A stretch of DNA of 37,523 nucleotides from Paulinella micropora (GCA_009731375.1 BJOX01000335.1:146098-183620); one strand, 5' to 3'; counted from the stretch's first letter, positions 8,701 to 17,995 are shown. Notes: generated from the letters alone by a model not told the origin. Numbers and translations are program-made.

Positions 8701-11603
8701 TTACGAAACAATTCGTAGTCGATACAGACGCATCTAAGTTTGCGATTGGGGCTGTATTACAACAAGAGGATGAGGAGAAGAAATTACGCCCAATCATGTT
8801 TATTAGTAGGAAGTTGTGTGCGGCGGAGAGAAACTATTGCACAAGGCAAAGAGAGGCGTTGGCGGTAGTATGGGCCCTCAAGAGGCTCAGAGAGTATTTG
8901 TGGGGAGGACCTCAATTTACTGTCAGAACTGATCATCATAACCTGTTATGGTTGATGAATCATGAACAGACGGGACGGCTGGCGCGGTGGCAAGCGTTCT
9001 TGTCTTGTTTCGATTTTACAATGGTCCATCTACCGGGAAAGCGAAATGTGGTCGCTGATAGCCTCTCTAGGCTAGAGTTTAACTCAGAAGTATCGGCGTT
9101 GGTGTCCACGGTGGAGATGGAAGACTTGTCCACTGACAAGGTGTATGAGGTCAGCCACATTGAGGCGATGGAGATGGCGAGTGGAGTCCGATATGACCGC
9201 ACAGGTCTACGGTACAGTCCACAAGGCCCGGATCACGGGATATGTTGTGAGCTACATACCCAGGAGGACGCTGAGTGGTCCTATGAGGTATATGAGAATG
9301 CGAAGGCGAACATAAGAGAGGAAGAGGAGACGCAGGAAGTTTATGCGGAGCCTCCTCAAGAGCGGAGAAGTGACCTAGACGATGACCCGGAAAGAATCGG
9401 GGTACGGCTAGAAGATGGTACTATCCATATAGCCTCGCCTACCGCATGGAGGCAACAACAGGCTCAAGATCCGGAGTTTAAAGAACTGATACAGTTATAT
9501 CAGAACCCGGATGAGCTACGGATGACGAAAGCGATCAAAGATCAGATGAAGGAGATGGGATGGAGAGATGGTCTACTGTGGTACAAGGGCCTTCACGGTC
9601 GCTATGCGTCACAGCCGGACAAATGGACCCTTTGGGTACCGGAGAGTCTGAGACGATTTATATTTGTCGCAGCCCACAATTGCCCACTTTTGGCGCATCC
9701 GGGTCGACAACGAACTCATATGTTCGTAGCGAGGCGATTCTGGTGGAAGAAGATGAAGGAGGAGATAGATCAGGCGGTGGATGCATGCATCCCGTGCAAG
9801 ATAAACAAAACACCACTGAAGGCAAATTTCGGCCTGATTGGCGAATTTCCTCTTCATGCGGGGATGTTTGAGTTTATACACATTGATCATGTGGGACCTT
9901 TCCCAGAATCGAAGGATGGTTACAAATACCTCCTTACGGCTATTGACAGAGCCACCAACTATGTGTGGATCATCCCTGTCAAAGACGTTACCGGCAAGAC
10001 GACGGCCGAGGCGCTGATCGATAGGATCATCTCACAGATCGGAGTACCAAGAAAGATATGTTCTGATCGAGGCTCGGACTTTAATAACGAGGTCATCGAC
10101 AAACTATCTAAGTATTACGGGATGAAATGGCAATATGTTACTGCCTATAACCCGCGAGCAAATGGGAAAATCGAGCGGGTACACAGACCCCTCAAAGCCT
10201 CGCTAAAGATGTATTGCACGAAGAAGGAGAATCAAAGAGCATGGGTCGAGGCAGCACCATCATTTGCGTTTGCAATGAACTGTCTACCCTCTACGGCGTT
10301 AGGAGGCTCGAAGAGCTCAATCTCGCCATATCAGTTAGTATATGGGCGTGAGCCTGATATCCCGACTTCGCTCCTTCACCCAAAAGACACTTGGGCGGAT
10401 GCGGATGAGTTGTTTGGGATGAGACTTAGAGTGAAGATGGAGGCGGAACAAATAGTCAGGGCGCATAGAGAGGCGGAGCGCCGAAAGACTGATGCTGAAG
10501 GGGTGCGACAAGCGCACTTGGATCAGATCAAGTTCCAGGTCGGGGATATTGTACTATTGTACCATCCTCAAGTCCCGAAGGGAGTCAGCTCTAAGCTGTT
10601 CACTCACTGGAAAGGACCTTATCAGATTATGGAACAGACGGGACCTCTGAATTACAAGATCAGGGGTAGAGGGAAGGTGCAAATTGTGAATGTAAGAAGG
10701 CTGATTAAGTATGATCCCTTCTTACTGGAAGATGAATCCGTTGAGGAGGCGTTAAAACGGATGAAGGATGATTTCAAAGAGGTGCCGCCCATCCACAAGG
10801 AGGCTGGCATAGACCAAGACGATGCTTATCGGGCACCGATAGCTGAGAAGGAGGAGAGTGAGGTGGACAGCAAGGAGAAGACTGACCGCATAAGCGCGGT
10901 GGGGACTCAGTCCAAGTCTCCGCGAGAGCATAGCGGAAAGAAGGAGAAGATCACAGAGGCGCAGCTAAGGAGAGCGCGGAATGATCTTATCAACGACCAA
11001 CCGAGGAAGGCGATGAGGTCGATGAGATCAAAGGACGTCCACCAGGAGGAGGAGGGGACGGACACTGACCCAAACGCGGGCAACGTTGAGATTGTCCATG
11101 AGCGATGGAAGGAAGGCGATGCGATAGCAACCATCGCATGGGTGAAAAATGTTTTCTATCTGATGAGACCAGCGGAACAACATGTCGCTGATGACACTCT
11201 CTCAGACTTATACTTGATGCGGGTCGTGGCGGTCCCACGACAGATGCGTGTCACACGGACACTCAAAATATCATCAGCCGCAAAGATAGTACAACCGATA
11301 CTCCAGTTCTGGAGAAGTATGGACCCGGTTGAGGATCCAAAGGCAAGACATTATCTGCCAGTATATAAAGACGCAAAAAGTCTCGAGACATGGGATGATA
11401 CAATTACTCCCAGAGACAAGGATTACACTGCGTGGACCATTCAGACACTGCCAAGAGGAGTGCTTGATGTCCCTTTTGAATTATCGTTGGGCGGAATCCC
11501 TAATAAGATCTGGGACATTCTCGAACAGTCAAAGTTCGATCTGACTTTTGTTGGTGGTCCTCCACCAGGCAAAGAAATCCGCGCCAGACGACGAAGGCAG
11601 TGA
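5790..11603 (+). CDS. pol: Ty3/Gypsy-type Pol polyprotein (protease-like, RT, RNase H, integrase, extra C-terminal domain)
   Basis: The frame runs uninterrupted from the gag UGA. Residues below are numbered from the GTG codon at 5823 (1926 codons); no ATG marks the true start. Protease-like region about 165-275 has DTMA (179-182) where DTGA or DSGA is expected, then a typical downstream part ending in a V-I-D-C-x(3)-R-V pattern. Reverse transcriptase about 640-860 shows WRLTVNY, D737 of DLKNGFWQ and the catalytic YIDD 815-818. RNase H begins with D967 of VDTDAS and continues to TDHHNLLWL. Integrase has a zinc site H1285-x6-H1292 with C1322-x2-C1325, then a D1355, D1415, E1451 triad with the classic 35-residue D-E spacing. 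HWKGPY (1595-1600) marks a GPY/F-like module. About 280 further residues are unrecognised. Order RT-RH-IN is Ty3/Gypsy. The element looks capable of encoding all enzymes, with the protease in doubt. Confidence 0.93.
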   Translation: MEGEEERKEKTVKFNPKVTVLSNAVVQTGPTLPLCENKDVGTQRLQPQGSLIPVHTARLPMITDANRKARLAMEARRPMADVSPRPSKQPRTDSMSTIAAGGKQNDNVCTKVPQDNVAHIVNAPVPQNNNNVNEVKQEEKKEELKKLETRLQNLERKVLVLAANIHRPDALCYTELYCETLKTILKVGNDTMANINIVGRKFFNRYRDWVDGNMKKSTGTLKGVSSRTDITGIITLTFKLKSARVYRMDLYVVPGYHGSILLSYDQLATMGAVIDCAARRVIYGVKRGEKNDIDPFNATDSYEAYELSLATDHKKMAIAHEALEVYVHPHVVRPDELSWTDNWESQVCTVTVPTCHWDKKSIDDLIEKRKEEIICVAQRSPSLARFAEGVGTDVHITNGYCFHAKVGEEKREAFVPRRTGRIPDTPPETIKSFITDFWGDEPTWPRSLSEVKKCLRTLFENNKPYTIILPYNEKAIWAQEIRDRLIDHPIPVPSRKQQLVVACRMGTREQSSAYKRKLRDLDKLKLIPQAFTCFDGFYTRKAPLQYARLIDMLVELGKDDEPDMVTYEKTGLDDVSEEDLGLEEDREPLKQHKQMSDEDFQAAARKILEEGVGTEKEKELLKAKLEANKEIFDPPHAGGVKPEDFTAVIYKIPGAEPSPAPRRANLSIHEAKIAEELARQLLNEDFIERSTSPIVSQPRIVPKPGGEWRLTVNYARVNKVLEEERNPLPTLEEGRRVLRNAKFYSVIDLKNGFWQIPLEEKSRWLTAFVVGMEIYQWKVLPMGLKQAPGLFQKAMQKMLSSQYDDLSDGGFMRRRGQKAGEYAFCYIDDIIVYSNTMEEHIDHLSDIFRRIGAFGLKCNLKKCQLAKTSVTYLGYEISHNRVSISKEKREEIMNRPIPKNRTELHSFLAMAQYYSQFIPDWGATRAKLEKMIDFGDFEKWDEEALQAFHALKDLIYKDPKDGGLVLTMPDFTKQFVVDTDASKFAIGAVLQQEDEEKKLRPIMFISRKLCAAERNYCTRQREALAVVWALKRLREYLWGGPQFTVRTDHHNLLWLMNHEQTGRLARWQAFLSCFDFTMVHLPGKRNVVADSLSRLEFNSEVSALVSTVEMEDLSTDKVYEVSHIEAMEMASGVRYDRTGLRYSPQGPDHGICCELHTQEDAEWSYEVYENAKANIREEEETQEVYAEPPQERRSDLDDDPERIGVRLEDGTIHIASPTAWRQQQAQDPEFKELIQLYQNPDELRMTKAIKDQMKEMGWRDGLLWYKGLHGRYASQPDKWTLWVPESLRRFIFVAAHNCPLLAHPGRQRTHMFVARRFWWKKMKEEIDQAVDACIPCKINKTPLKANFGLIGEFPLHAGMFEFIHIDHVGPFPESKDGYKYLLTAIDRATNYVWIIPVKDVTGKTTAEALIDRIISQIGVPRKICSDRGSDFNNEVIDKLSKYYGMKWQYVTAYNPRANGKIERVHRPLKASLKMYCTKKENQRAWVEAAPSFAFAMNCLPSTALGGSKSSISPYQLVYGREPDIPTSLLHPKDTWADADELFGMRLRVKMEAEQIVRAHREAERRKTDAEGVRQAHLDQIKFQVGDIVLLYHPQVPKGVSSKLFTHWKGPYQIMEQTGPLNYKIRGRGKVQIVNVRRLIKYDPFLLEDESVEEALKRMKDDFKEVPPIHKEAGIDQDDAYRAPIAEKEESEVDSKEKTDRISAVGTQSKSPREHSGKKEKITEAQLRRARNDLINDQPRKAMRSMRSKDVHQEEEGTDTDPNAGNVEIVHERWKEGDAIATIAWVKNVFYLMRPAEQHVADDTLSDLYLMRVVAVPRQMRVTRTLKISSAAKIVQPILQFWRSMDPVEDPKARHYLPVYKDAKSLETWDDTITPRDKDYTAWTIQTLPRGVLDVPFELSLGGIPNKIWDILEQSKFDLTFVGGPPPGKEIRARRRRQ

Positions 11604-12091
11604 CAAAGAAACTATTTTTCTTTATGCGTCTCAAATAAACTGATTGATTGCCCACGGCGTATCATGATTTGATCATGCATCATCAGTTATCAATATGAAT
11701 ATTAAAAAGACTCAGTGATATAACTTGGCATTCGATCGCAACATACGAGTGCGAAAGGTCGATCGACGATGATACTACACCGTATACGGGGATCGCTAGT
11801 GTATTGAGCGATGGTGTTCCCGGGTATGACCCTTTCCAAGTCCTGGGATGATGTTCTCGAAAATGAAATGTTCTCTGAAACTTTCATTAAATTATTTTTT
11901 ACGATAGATTATATACTGTCGTACCTGAGCACGGTCAATCTCTACTTGTGTCGGTATATCGCAGGGTCGGGTACATACACCTCGACTTCGGATATAGCTA
12001 TTAGGACTGGCCCCCTAATACTATATCATAGGATATCCGCCTTATACAAGGGTATGTCATTAAAAAAGACAATGTACTTACGATCTCCCTG

Positions 12092-12093
<2 letters not shown>
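11604..12093 (+). other. 3' flank of the Ty3/Gypsy-type element, no gene seen
   Basis: AT-rich sequence directly after the pol stop. It would be expected to hold the polypurine tract and 3' LTR, but there is no clear purine run beyond ACAAAGAAAC at 11602-11611 and no copy of this stretch upstream of gag. No coding region is recognisable. Confidence 0.55.
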
Positions 12094-12125
<32 letters not shown>

Positions 12126-12129
12126 TAAT
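12094..12129. repeat. (AAT)n tract at the SINE tail side
   Basis: About eleven AAT units with one AAC, directly abutting the tail end of SINE copy 1. A longer AAT tract (12363-12428) abuts its head. Confidence 0.95.
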
Positions 12130-12362
12130 AGTGCTTCTCTGTCAATGGCTGATGCAAATCTGCACAGGCGCCTCCATCGTCTCACCCGTGAGGGGAGTAC
12201 GACTAATTGACGATAGGCTCTAATGACACCCCCGCACGGGCAGTTCCAACACTTCCAGACGGACCGGTATGTTCAATGAAAATACTGGTGGCACCGACGG
12301 GAATCGAACTGGCGACAGTGCCCAGATGGTAGAACTTGACCACTGGGCTATCACGGTGTCCA
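12130..12362 (-). mobile_element. tRNA-derived SINE, copy 1 (full length)
   Basis: A 233-base unit that recurs at 33491-33671 and 34465-34697. Read on the minus strand, it starts with a tRNA-like head of about 72 bases. The A box is TAGCCCAGTGG and the B box is GTTCGATTCC, the internal RNA polymerase III promoter elements of tRNA genes. A body of about 160 bases follows and ends in GAAGCACTATTATT at an ATT repeat tail. Only a short acceptor-stem match is left, so this is a retroposon and not a working tRNA gene. It depends on LINE-encoded reverse transcriptase; the likely partner lies at 34882-37523. Confidence 0.88.
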
Positions 12363-12363
12363 A

Positions 12364-12428
<65 letters not shown>
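12363..12428. repeat. (AAT)n microsatellite
   Basis: About 22 AAT units flanking the head side of SINE copy 1. It merges into GATAAGAAGAAGAAGG. Confidence 0.97.
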
Positions 12429-12565
12429 TAAGAAGAAGAAGGGGATCAAAGGGGGAATCGTACTACAGCACCACGTTGCTTGTATTTTTTTTATTAATAG
12501 TACGTTTGTTCTTGACGTACTGCCGAGAAAAAAAAAAAAAAAAAAAAAGATTGAGAGGAAGGAGT

Positions 12566-13106
12566 TCAAAAATCTACAAGAAAGGCTGGAGAATCCGCTT
12601 TGACGTCACTCCATGCTATCTCCGCTGAATTGCCTGTCAGTGGGCCTACTTTGTGCGGATTGAAACGTGCATTTCTAACTCCTGGAATCACTCTTTTACC
12701 GTCCCATACGCGATACAGCTCCCTGTGTATGTCGTACCCTACTAAAGTAACAACTTTGCCGGGCATAGCTCCCTTGCCGTCTTTCTTACCTATGTGCATA
12801 ACTCCTCTGCTACCTATAGGCTTGAGTTGGTGTATTGGGGGCTTTCTACCGAACAACTGTTCGTAAGGGGACATACCCTTTCTGGGACCAGTGGTCGCCG
12901 GAAGAATGTTCCACAAAGTGGCAGCAGTATGTTCCATTTCGTCCCAAAAATTGGGTGGAAACCCTGCGTGTATACGCATAGCTCGGGCCGGTCCTCCGGT
13001 TGTCTGGTTCATCCTTTCAGCTATGGAATTGCCATCTTTATCGCCAGTAGCTGCATCTTTCCATATTATGCCCGGGTATTCTCTTTTACCTCATTGGGTG
13101 CCGTGA
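12566..13106 (-). pseudogene. Ty1/Copia integrase, C-terminal part
   Basis: A minus-strand frame continues the integrase core upstream at 13066-13578 after a one-base shift. The glutamate of the DDE triad lies in GNSIAERMNQT near 13010-13040, followed by typical Copia sequence: FWDEMEHTAATLWNILP, then PYEQLFGRKP and a GKVVTLVGYD segment. It stops at 12566 beside an A/T homopolymer (12531-12548), so reverse transcriptase and RNase H, which follow integrase in Copia, are missing. Identity as Copia integrase is firm; the element is truncated and cannot move by itself. Confidence 0.85.
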
Positions 13107-13838
13107 ATTCCTGGTCACAACGGATTTCCTTAATCCTATTGCCTGTCTGTGTTTCAAAGAAATGGATGGACTTTCTCAGACAAGCTATGAACTCATTCTT
13201 ATGCGCGAGATAAAAATCAAGAGTGTATCCGGAAAAATCGTCGGTCACCGAGAATTTATACCTCTTTCCTGTTCTAGATATAGTACGCCATGCTCCCTGT
13301 GTGACTACATGTAGAATTTCTGCTGTCTTGGAAGCTCTGCGAATGTGATTGACTGCGAATCGAGGTAGAACTTTCGATTTGCTAATCATGCACGGTTCGC
13401 ATAGTGCGCACTCTTCCTTTGCGCTGTCGAGTGTCCCTTTGGGACTGACTATCCTATATGCGGCCGCTTCTGCAAATGCAGCAGCATTTGGATAACCAAA
13501 ATGTCCTATACTATGATGTAGGATGTCTATATCTATTGGTCTACGTTTGTCTGTCTTGCTGGGGTACTTGACGTACAATAGTGCTTCGCTACTACTATCC
13601 TTGTTGCAATCTTTGCTACTGTGGCTGTGCTGTGATTTGAAGCGCTCCTGTCACTATCTCTATCGTTTCTGTTCTTGGGGCCTCCCTCCCCATTCACCCC
13701 AACATGCTTTCCGTCTTGGGCACACCGAATGGGACAAAACGCTGATTGATGCGCAGCGGTTTATCATTCTTAGTGTCCCATCTGTATAGCAAAGACTTTG
13801 TGAGTCCCCCCCCCCCCCCCCCCCCCCACCCCCAATCT
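13066..13838 (-). pseudogene. Ty1/Copia integrase N-terminal zinc region and catalytic core
   Basis: The minus frame carries an HHCC-like pre-integrase region: DILHHSIGHFGYPN, then CALCEPCMISK. The catalytic core follows, with the first aspartate in VTDDFSGYTLDFYLAHK and the second in EIRCDQEF. A one-base shift in the purine-rich sequence around 13080-13092 separates it from the rest of integrase (12566-13106), so this reading frame ends early. Upstream it runs into a poly-C tract and an assembly gap. The family (rve, Ty1/Copia) is clear; the gene is broken. Confidence 0.85.
13806..13838. repeat. poly-C tract at the assembly gap
   Basis: More than 20 consecutive C, then an A, then more C, directly before the run of N. 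On the minus strand this is poly-G inside the Copia pol region. It may be real, or a sequencing artefact at the gap edge. Confidence 0.9.
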
Positions 13839-13956
13839 NNNNNNNNNNNNNNNNNNNNNNNNNNNNNNNNNNNNNNNNNNNNNNNNNNNNNNNNNNNNNN
13901 NNNNNNNNNNNNNNNNNNNNNNNNNNNNNNNNNNNNNNNNNNNNNNNNNNNNNNNN
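13839..13956. other. assembly gap (118 N)
   Basis: Unknown bases within the Copia protease-integrase interval. The true gap length is not known, so frame continuity across it cannot be judged. Confidence 0.99.
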
Positions 13957-14809
13957 CCCCCCGACAAGTATGTCACTAGTCTCTATCTTAAGGGGCTTTT
14001 TGAGAATGAACATCTGTCCGTTTTGATGGAGGATGGCACGGTGGTGATAATGATCCATGGGACCGGTGGGGGCGATGTTGATGGGCATCGAGGGGTCAAA
14101 ATAAGCTGCTTTGGCTATAATGTGAGGTTTTGCGTGTCCATCTACTCTAGCCATTTGCATCATGCCTGCCTTTTTGAGCTCTCTCTCTCTCTCCATAGCC
14201 TGTCTTAAACTTCACTGGTTTAACATGAGTCATATTTGTCATAACAGATTCATCACGACAAATGTATTGAGACGCACCACTATCTTGGTAGGTGTGATTG
14301 GGTCTGGGCTTCTCTCTTTCATTAAATAACACCATGGCTTTATCTGATGTTGTTTCTTTTCCTCCTTTCTTTGCTTTGTGTCCCTCTGTAACTGAATCAT
14401 CTCTACTCTCACTATCGTCTTCTTCTTCTTGTTCATTCTCTTCATCTTCGTCTTCTTCTACATGCTCTTCATCTTCGTTTTCTTCCACATGCTCTATTTC
14501 TTCCTCTGGTGATGACATTTCTAATGCTCTTGACAGTCTTATCTCGTCTGAGTTCTTCTCCCAGTCACTGTCGTCATGCATCAGTTCTTCTTCGTCTTCT
14601 TCTTCTTCTTCTTCTTCTTCTTCTTCTTCTTCTTCTTCTTCTTCTTCTTCTTCTTCTTCTTCTTCTTCTTCATTCCTTGTCTGATCCTCCTTGTCTACTT
14701 CTTCAATCTCTTCTTGTGGTGCATCATTGCCTACTTCCTTCTTTTGTTCTGCCCTAGTTGTCTGGTTGTTGACTGGTGAGGTAGTGAAAAGAATGCGTTC
14801 TGTGGGCAC
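13957..14809 (-). pseudogene. Ty1/Copia aspartic protease with an acidic leader
   Basis: On the minus strand a very acidic segment, with a run of about 19-24 glutamates from a CTT microsatellite (14583-14670), leads into NHTYQDSGASQYICRD, where DSGA is the aspartic protease active site of Copia Pol. The frame is then lost at a GA dinucleotide run (14177-14194) and picked up in another frame with HHRAILHQNGQMFILKKPLK, which reaches the assembly gap. The active site is intact but the polyprotein is broken. The glutamate run is probably an expanded microsatellite, not a conserved domain. Confidence 0.75.
14583..14670. repeat. (CTT)n microsatellite inside Copia coding sequence
   Basis: About 29 CTT/TTC units. 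On the coding minus strand they read GAA/GAG and give polyglutamate. The downstream copy of the motif with CAT/TCG interruptions near 14420-14500 is a less pure version of the same acidic repeat. Confidence 0.95.
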
Positions 14810-15654
14810 GTTTGGTTGTAGTGAGCTAGATACACCAGGCAGACGTGCTCTCTCTTGTGGGGTGGAATGCGTAAGTATGGGTCTCTTTCTACACTATAGG
14901 GGCTAGTGCGTGCGACTCTGTGCTTGGCATACACTCCCTCTATCGCATTCATAATGTCTGTGAGAAAGTCGTCTTTTTGCTCATCTGCCATCCACACTAC
15001 CTCCTTATTTGCTGTCCATTCACATCCTTGTGTCATTACTTCTGCTAAGTGCTGTAACGTGTGAAAGTTGATGGGTGAAATGTGTGGATTGGGGCGTGCT
15101 TGGTCGTCAACTACTACCAGACCTGCCTGTCTGAATGCCGTGCTAGTTAGATAGTGACCACCTGGAGTGAGTTGCTGAACGTGAGCAGATGATTGTGCTG
15201 TGGTGACAGAGGTAGTACAAGACCTTTCGGGAATAGGACATACTGGGATGTTACTTTCTGGTATTGGTCTGTCATCGTGTCTGTCTTCGCACTCGTCTCT
15301 CTGTCTGTTCTGTCGGTTCTGACTTTTCTGATCTGAGGTGGGGACCAAACCGATTTTTTGTGCGTACTGTAGCGTAATCGCATTCAGTTCTGCTGACAGC
15401 GCAATTCGAAACTCGTGCGACTGTTCCGGCGGGTAATAGACCCATGCTTGATTCAGCATTGTATACCCTTGTACGTTTCCATACTTTTGTAGGTACAATT
15501 CTGCTTTCTGTTCTAAGCCTTTCTGGTCTGGGTAGTTCCCACATTTTGCAGGTCTTGCTTCTCCCGGTCTATCAAGGTCTATGAAAGGGAAGAAAGGGTC
15601 TTGGTGTGCGTGATAGCCACAGAATTTCGAGAATTCGAACCGTTTCCCCATCAT
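14731..15654 (-). pseudogene. unrecognised Copia polyprotein segment between zinc knuckle and protease
   Basis: A 307-residue minus-strand frame lying between the Q/S-rich region and the protease. It overlaps the protease frame by about 80 bases in a different frame, which suggests one original polyprotein broken by a shift. It has a plausible globular composition, including FCGYHAHQDPFFPFIDLDRP and LYLQKYGNVQGYTMLNQAWVYYPP near its start. I recognise no family. Typical Copia elements have only a short linker here, so the insert of about 300 residues is unusual. Its first methionine may not be the real start. Confidence 0.5.
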
Positions 15655-16469
15655 TTTGGGTGATCCGAAAAATTTAGGGTCGCGAGTAATCCCGCACTGT
15701 TCACCGCGTGTATTTCTCCCTTGACATCGTAGGTTTCCTCTAACATCTGTCTCCTTTCTGACTGACTGTTTCTGTTTGCTAGATAGAGTGTAGCCAGGCT
15801 GTAGCTTGGAATAGATGGGATGTGGTGGTGGTTCGCAACGACCTGTACGTTCCGATAGAGACTGGGTACTTTCAGGAGAGGTGGTGCGTGTAGTGATCGA
15901 CTCTGTTTCGTCTTTCTCTCTCTTGCTTCGATCTCTCTGTTCTCCTGTCTCCTGTTTGTCCTTTCGTGAGTGAGCAGTGTGCAGCTTGTCCTATGTCGTT
16001 GTTGCCTGTGGTTTGCTGTCTGTGAGTTGTTGTCTACTCTGTCGACTGCTTTGCTGCTGACTGCTGTTCTGAGACTGTCTTTCTTGCTGACTACTAGTCT
16101 GTGACTGCCTTGTCTGCGACTGTCTGCTCTGCTGTCTGCCTGTCTGTGACGGTCTTTCTTGCTGACTGCTAGTCTGTGACTGCCTTGTCTGCGACTGTCT
16201 AGACTGAGACTGTCTGTGACGTGACTGTCTGCTTTGCTGACTGCTGTTCTGTGTCTGCTTGAACTGCTTTTGTTCGGTGTTGTTGCTAGCCTGTCTGGCT
16301 GACTGTCTTCTAGGTCTAGGCCTATCTTCCTCCTCTGTCTCCTGTCCTCCTCCACATAAAACAAACACAGACTGACTCTCTTCCTCTTCTTCGCTAGGCT
16401 CGTCTTGTTGATCTGTGTTGTCTTCTTCCTGTGTGAGTTCATTGTCTTGCTCGTCTGAGGCTTGCTCAG
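15655..16469 (-). pseudogene. Q/S/R-rich spacer of the Copia polyprotein
   Basis: After the zinc knuckle the most coding-like minus frame is acidic and then becomes a Q/S/R/T repeat region (about 15991-16368), with units such as QSRQSQTRQSQTSSQQER repeated at least twice. The DNA repeat is visible as recurring CTGTCTGCGACTG blocks between 16080 and 16260. An in-frame stop at 16470-16472 in the knuckle frame and a one-base shift separate this from the knuckle. The low-complexity region probably grew by slippage. Function is unknown. Confidence 0.5.
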
Positions 16470-16676
16470 CTACTGCGACAGTAGTTCTAGGGACTTCTTG
16501 GAAGGTTTAGTGCCCGAAAACCTTTTAGACTTAAACCGGGGGCAATCCTTACGGGGGTGTTTCTTGCCTTTCTTGCATTCACCTTTTACGCAAGGCTTGC
16601 TGCAGTCTTTGGCTAAGTGCCCGGGGGAATTGCAGTTGAAGCAACGTTGTGCTTCGTCGTCCGTTTGTTGAGTCAC
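16470..16676 (-). pseudogene. Copia Gag zinc knuckle (nucleocapsid)
   Basis: The minus frame contains CFNCNSPGHLAKDC, a canonical C-x2-C-x4-H-x4-C retroviral-type zinc knuckle that binds nucleic acid, followed by a basic segment with more cysteines and KHPRKDCPRF. It lies in the same frame as the Gag segment at 16764-17180 and is separated from it only by a TGA at 16764-16766. Confidence 0.85.
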
Positions 16677-16763
16677 AAATGACTTCTCAAAAGTCTTACG
16701 TTCTCCTTTAGTTTTCTCAGGGGTTTCGCCTGCCTTAAGGGTCTTTCGCTGAGAGTTCTGTTT

Positions 16764-17180
16764 TCATTTATACTTAACCCAGATTTTTCTCAGCATATCT
16801 TCCACTTGGGAGTGGGAAGTGATTCCCTTATTTTCGAATTGGATCATTAGGGCGTCGAGCCCTCCGAATGCTGGGTGATACGAGAGCTTGTGCAAGAGGT
16901 GTGCAGTGAAAAAGTCTGTAGGGATTTTCCCACCGTAGTCTCTTTGAATCTGAAGCTCAGAGAGTCGGTTCTCATCAAGCCAATAGCCTATGTCTCCCTT
17001 GGGGCTGGCAACGATATATTTTTGCCATCTTATAATCATATCGAGGAGTGATTTGCAGCCATACCTCTTTTCGACCAAAACCAACATGCCGATAGGATTT
17101 CTATTTTCTACACTCATGCACATTGTCACTAGGACGGGTGCTTTAAGTGCAACTGAGAGATAGAGTCCTAATCTTCGCAT
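16764..17180 (-). pseudogene. Ty1/Copia Gag core
   Basis: A minus-strand segment of 138 residues resembling the UBN2/Gag region of Copia elements: DMIIRWQKYIV, LSELQIQRDYGGKIPTDF, LLHKLSYHPAFGG. It ends KIWVKYK followed by TGA, and the frame then continues to the zinc knuckle at 16676. At its N-terminal side a one-base shift in an A-rich run (about 17200-17215) disconnects it from the Gag start at 17535. Confidence 0.65.
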
Positions 17181-17199
17181 ACGCTGTGCGTATTGCTTG

Positions 17200-17535
17200 T
17201 CAGCTTTTTTCTTTGGATGATGCTCGCTTTTTCCTCGTTTGGGCTCTTATGGCTTCACTTTCTTCTTCCAGCTGTTCCTTTGCCGATAGAAGGAGAGAGT
17301 GTTTGCCTTTTTGAGAGGATGAATCTTTTCCTTGTTTGGGCTTTTCTCTCTCTTTCTGGGGTTCCGGTTCTGATTCGTCCTCCGAGGACTCGTCAGACCA
17401 TTCTTCCGCGTTACGCATGTCACCGTAAGTGAACGATTGGAATTGGAACCGCCATTCCTGGTAAAGTCGTTCGCTTGGTTTGAGCGTGGGTACGCTCGCT
17501 AGGTTGAGAAGTTTGGGGGTTTGGGATTTACTCAT
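17200..17535 (-). pseudogene. Ty1/Copia Gag N-terminus
   Basis: Minus frame starting at ATG 17533-17535 with MSKSQTPKLLNLASVPTL, then LYQEWRFQFQSFTYGDM, the usual Copia Gag opening in which an aromatic segment precedes the core. An acidic and basic linker follows, and the frame stops prematurely at the A-run shift near 17205. This ATG is the likely start of the Copia polyprotein. Confidence 0.6.
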
Positions 17536-17995
17536 GATTGGTTGACAGTCAAGGCTGCATAACCAAATAAAACCCGTATTGAACAGAATAAACTTAAGTC
17601 TAAACTTAGTGACCGAAAACGAATTGCGATGCAGAGGCGTGTCACGGAGATGAATCCGGTAAAGACGGATAACGTACTAATCAATTGACGGATAGTTCGT
17701 GAGAACAGCAATTCCGGCAGATTGATTACCGGTGAGTATTTAATCCCTTCGGTACTTCCCACCAATACGAACGGAACTTTACTGAATATACAATCAATAT
17801 ACACCTTACGCTATCGACGTGACACGTCACTACTATTAGATTATGGTCGACGTAATGGATGACTGTTAACTGACTTTCTAGAAATAATTCCTACGTTATT
17901 GATTATCCATAAATAGTAAAATGGTAATCATCGTTAATAAAAGGTAAGTACTGTCGGACCATTCTGATATAAGTAAAATGGAAAAACGTTAATAT
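17536..17995. other. non-coding gap between the two minus-strand retroelements
   Basis: About 460 bases of AT-rich sequence. It should contain the Copia 5' LTR and leader and the 3' end of the 18-24.4 kb element. I found no TG...CA terminal repeat shared with another part of the window and no methionine-tRNA-type primer site upstream of the Copia Gag start. Confidence 0.5.

Noticed and set aside
12290-12362. A tRNA gene on the minus strand
   Set aside because: A and B boxes are present, but the acceptor stem is largely lost and the unit recurs three times with the same 160-base body, so it is a SINE head.
15991-16368. CRISPR-like or satellite array from the recurring CTGTCTGCGACTG blocks
   Set aside because: The units are irregular, in a coding context and explained by Q/S/R codon repeats; there are no unique spacers.
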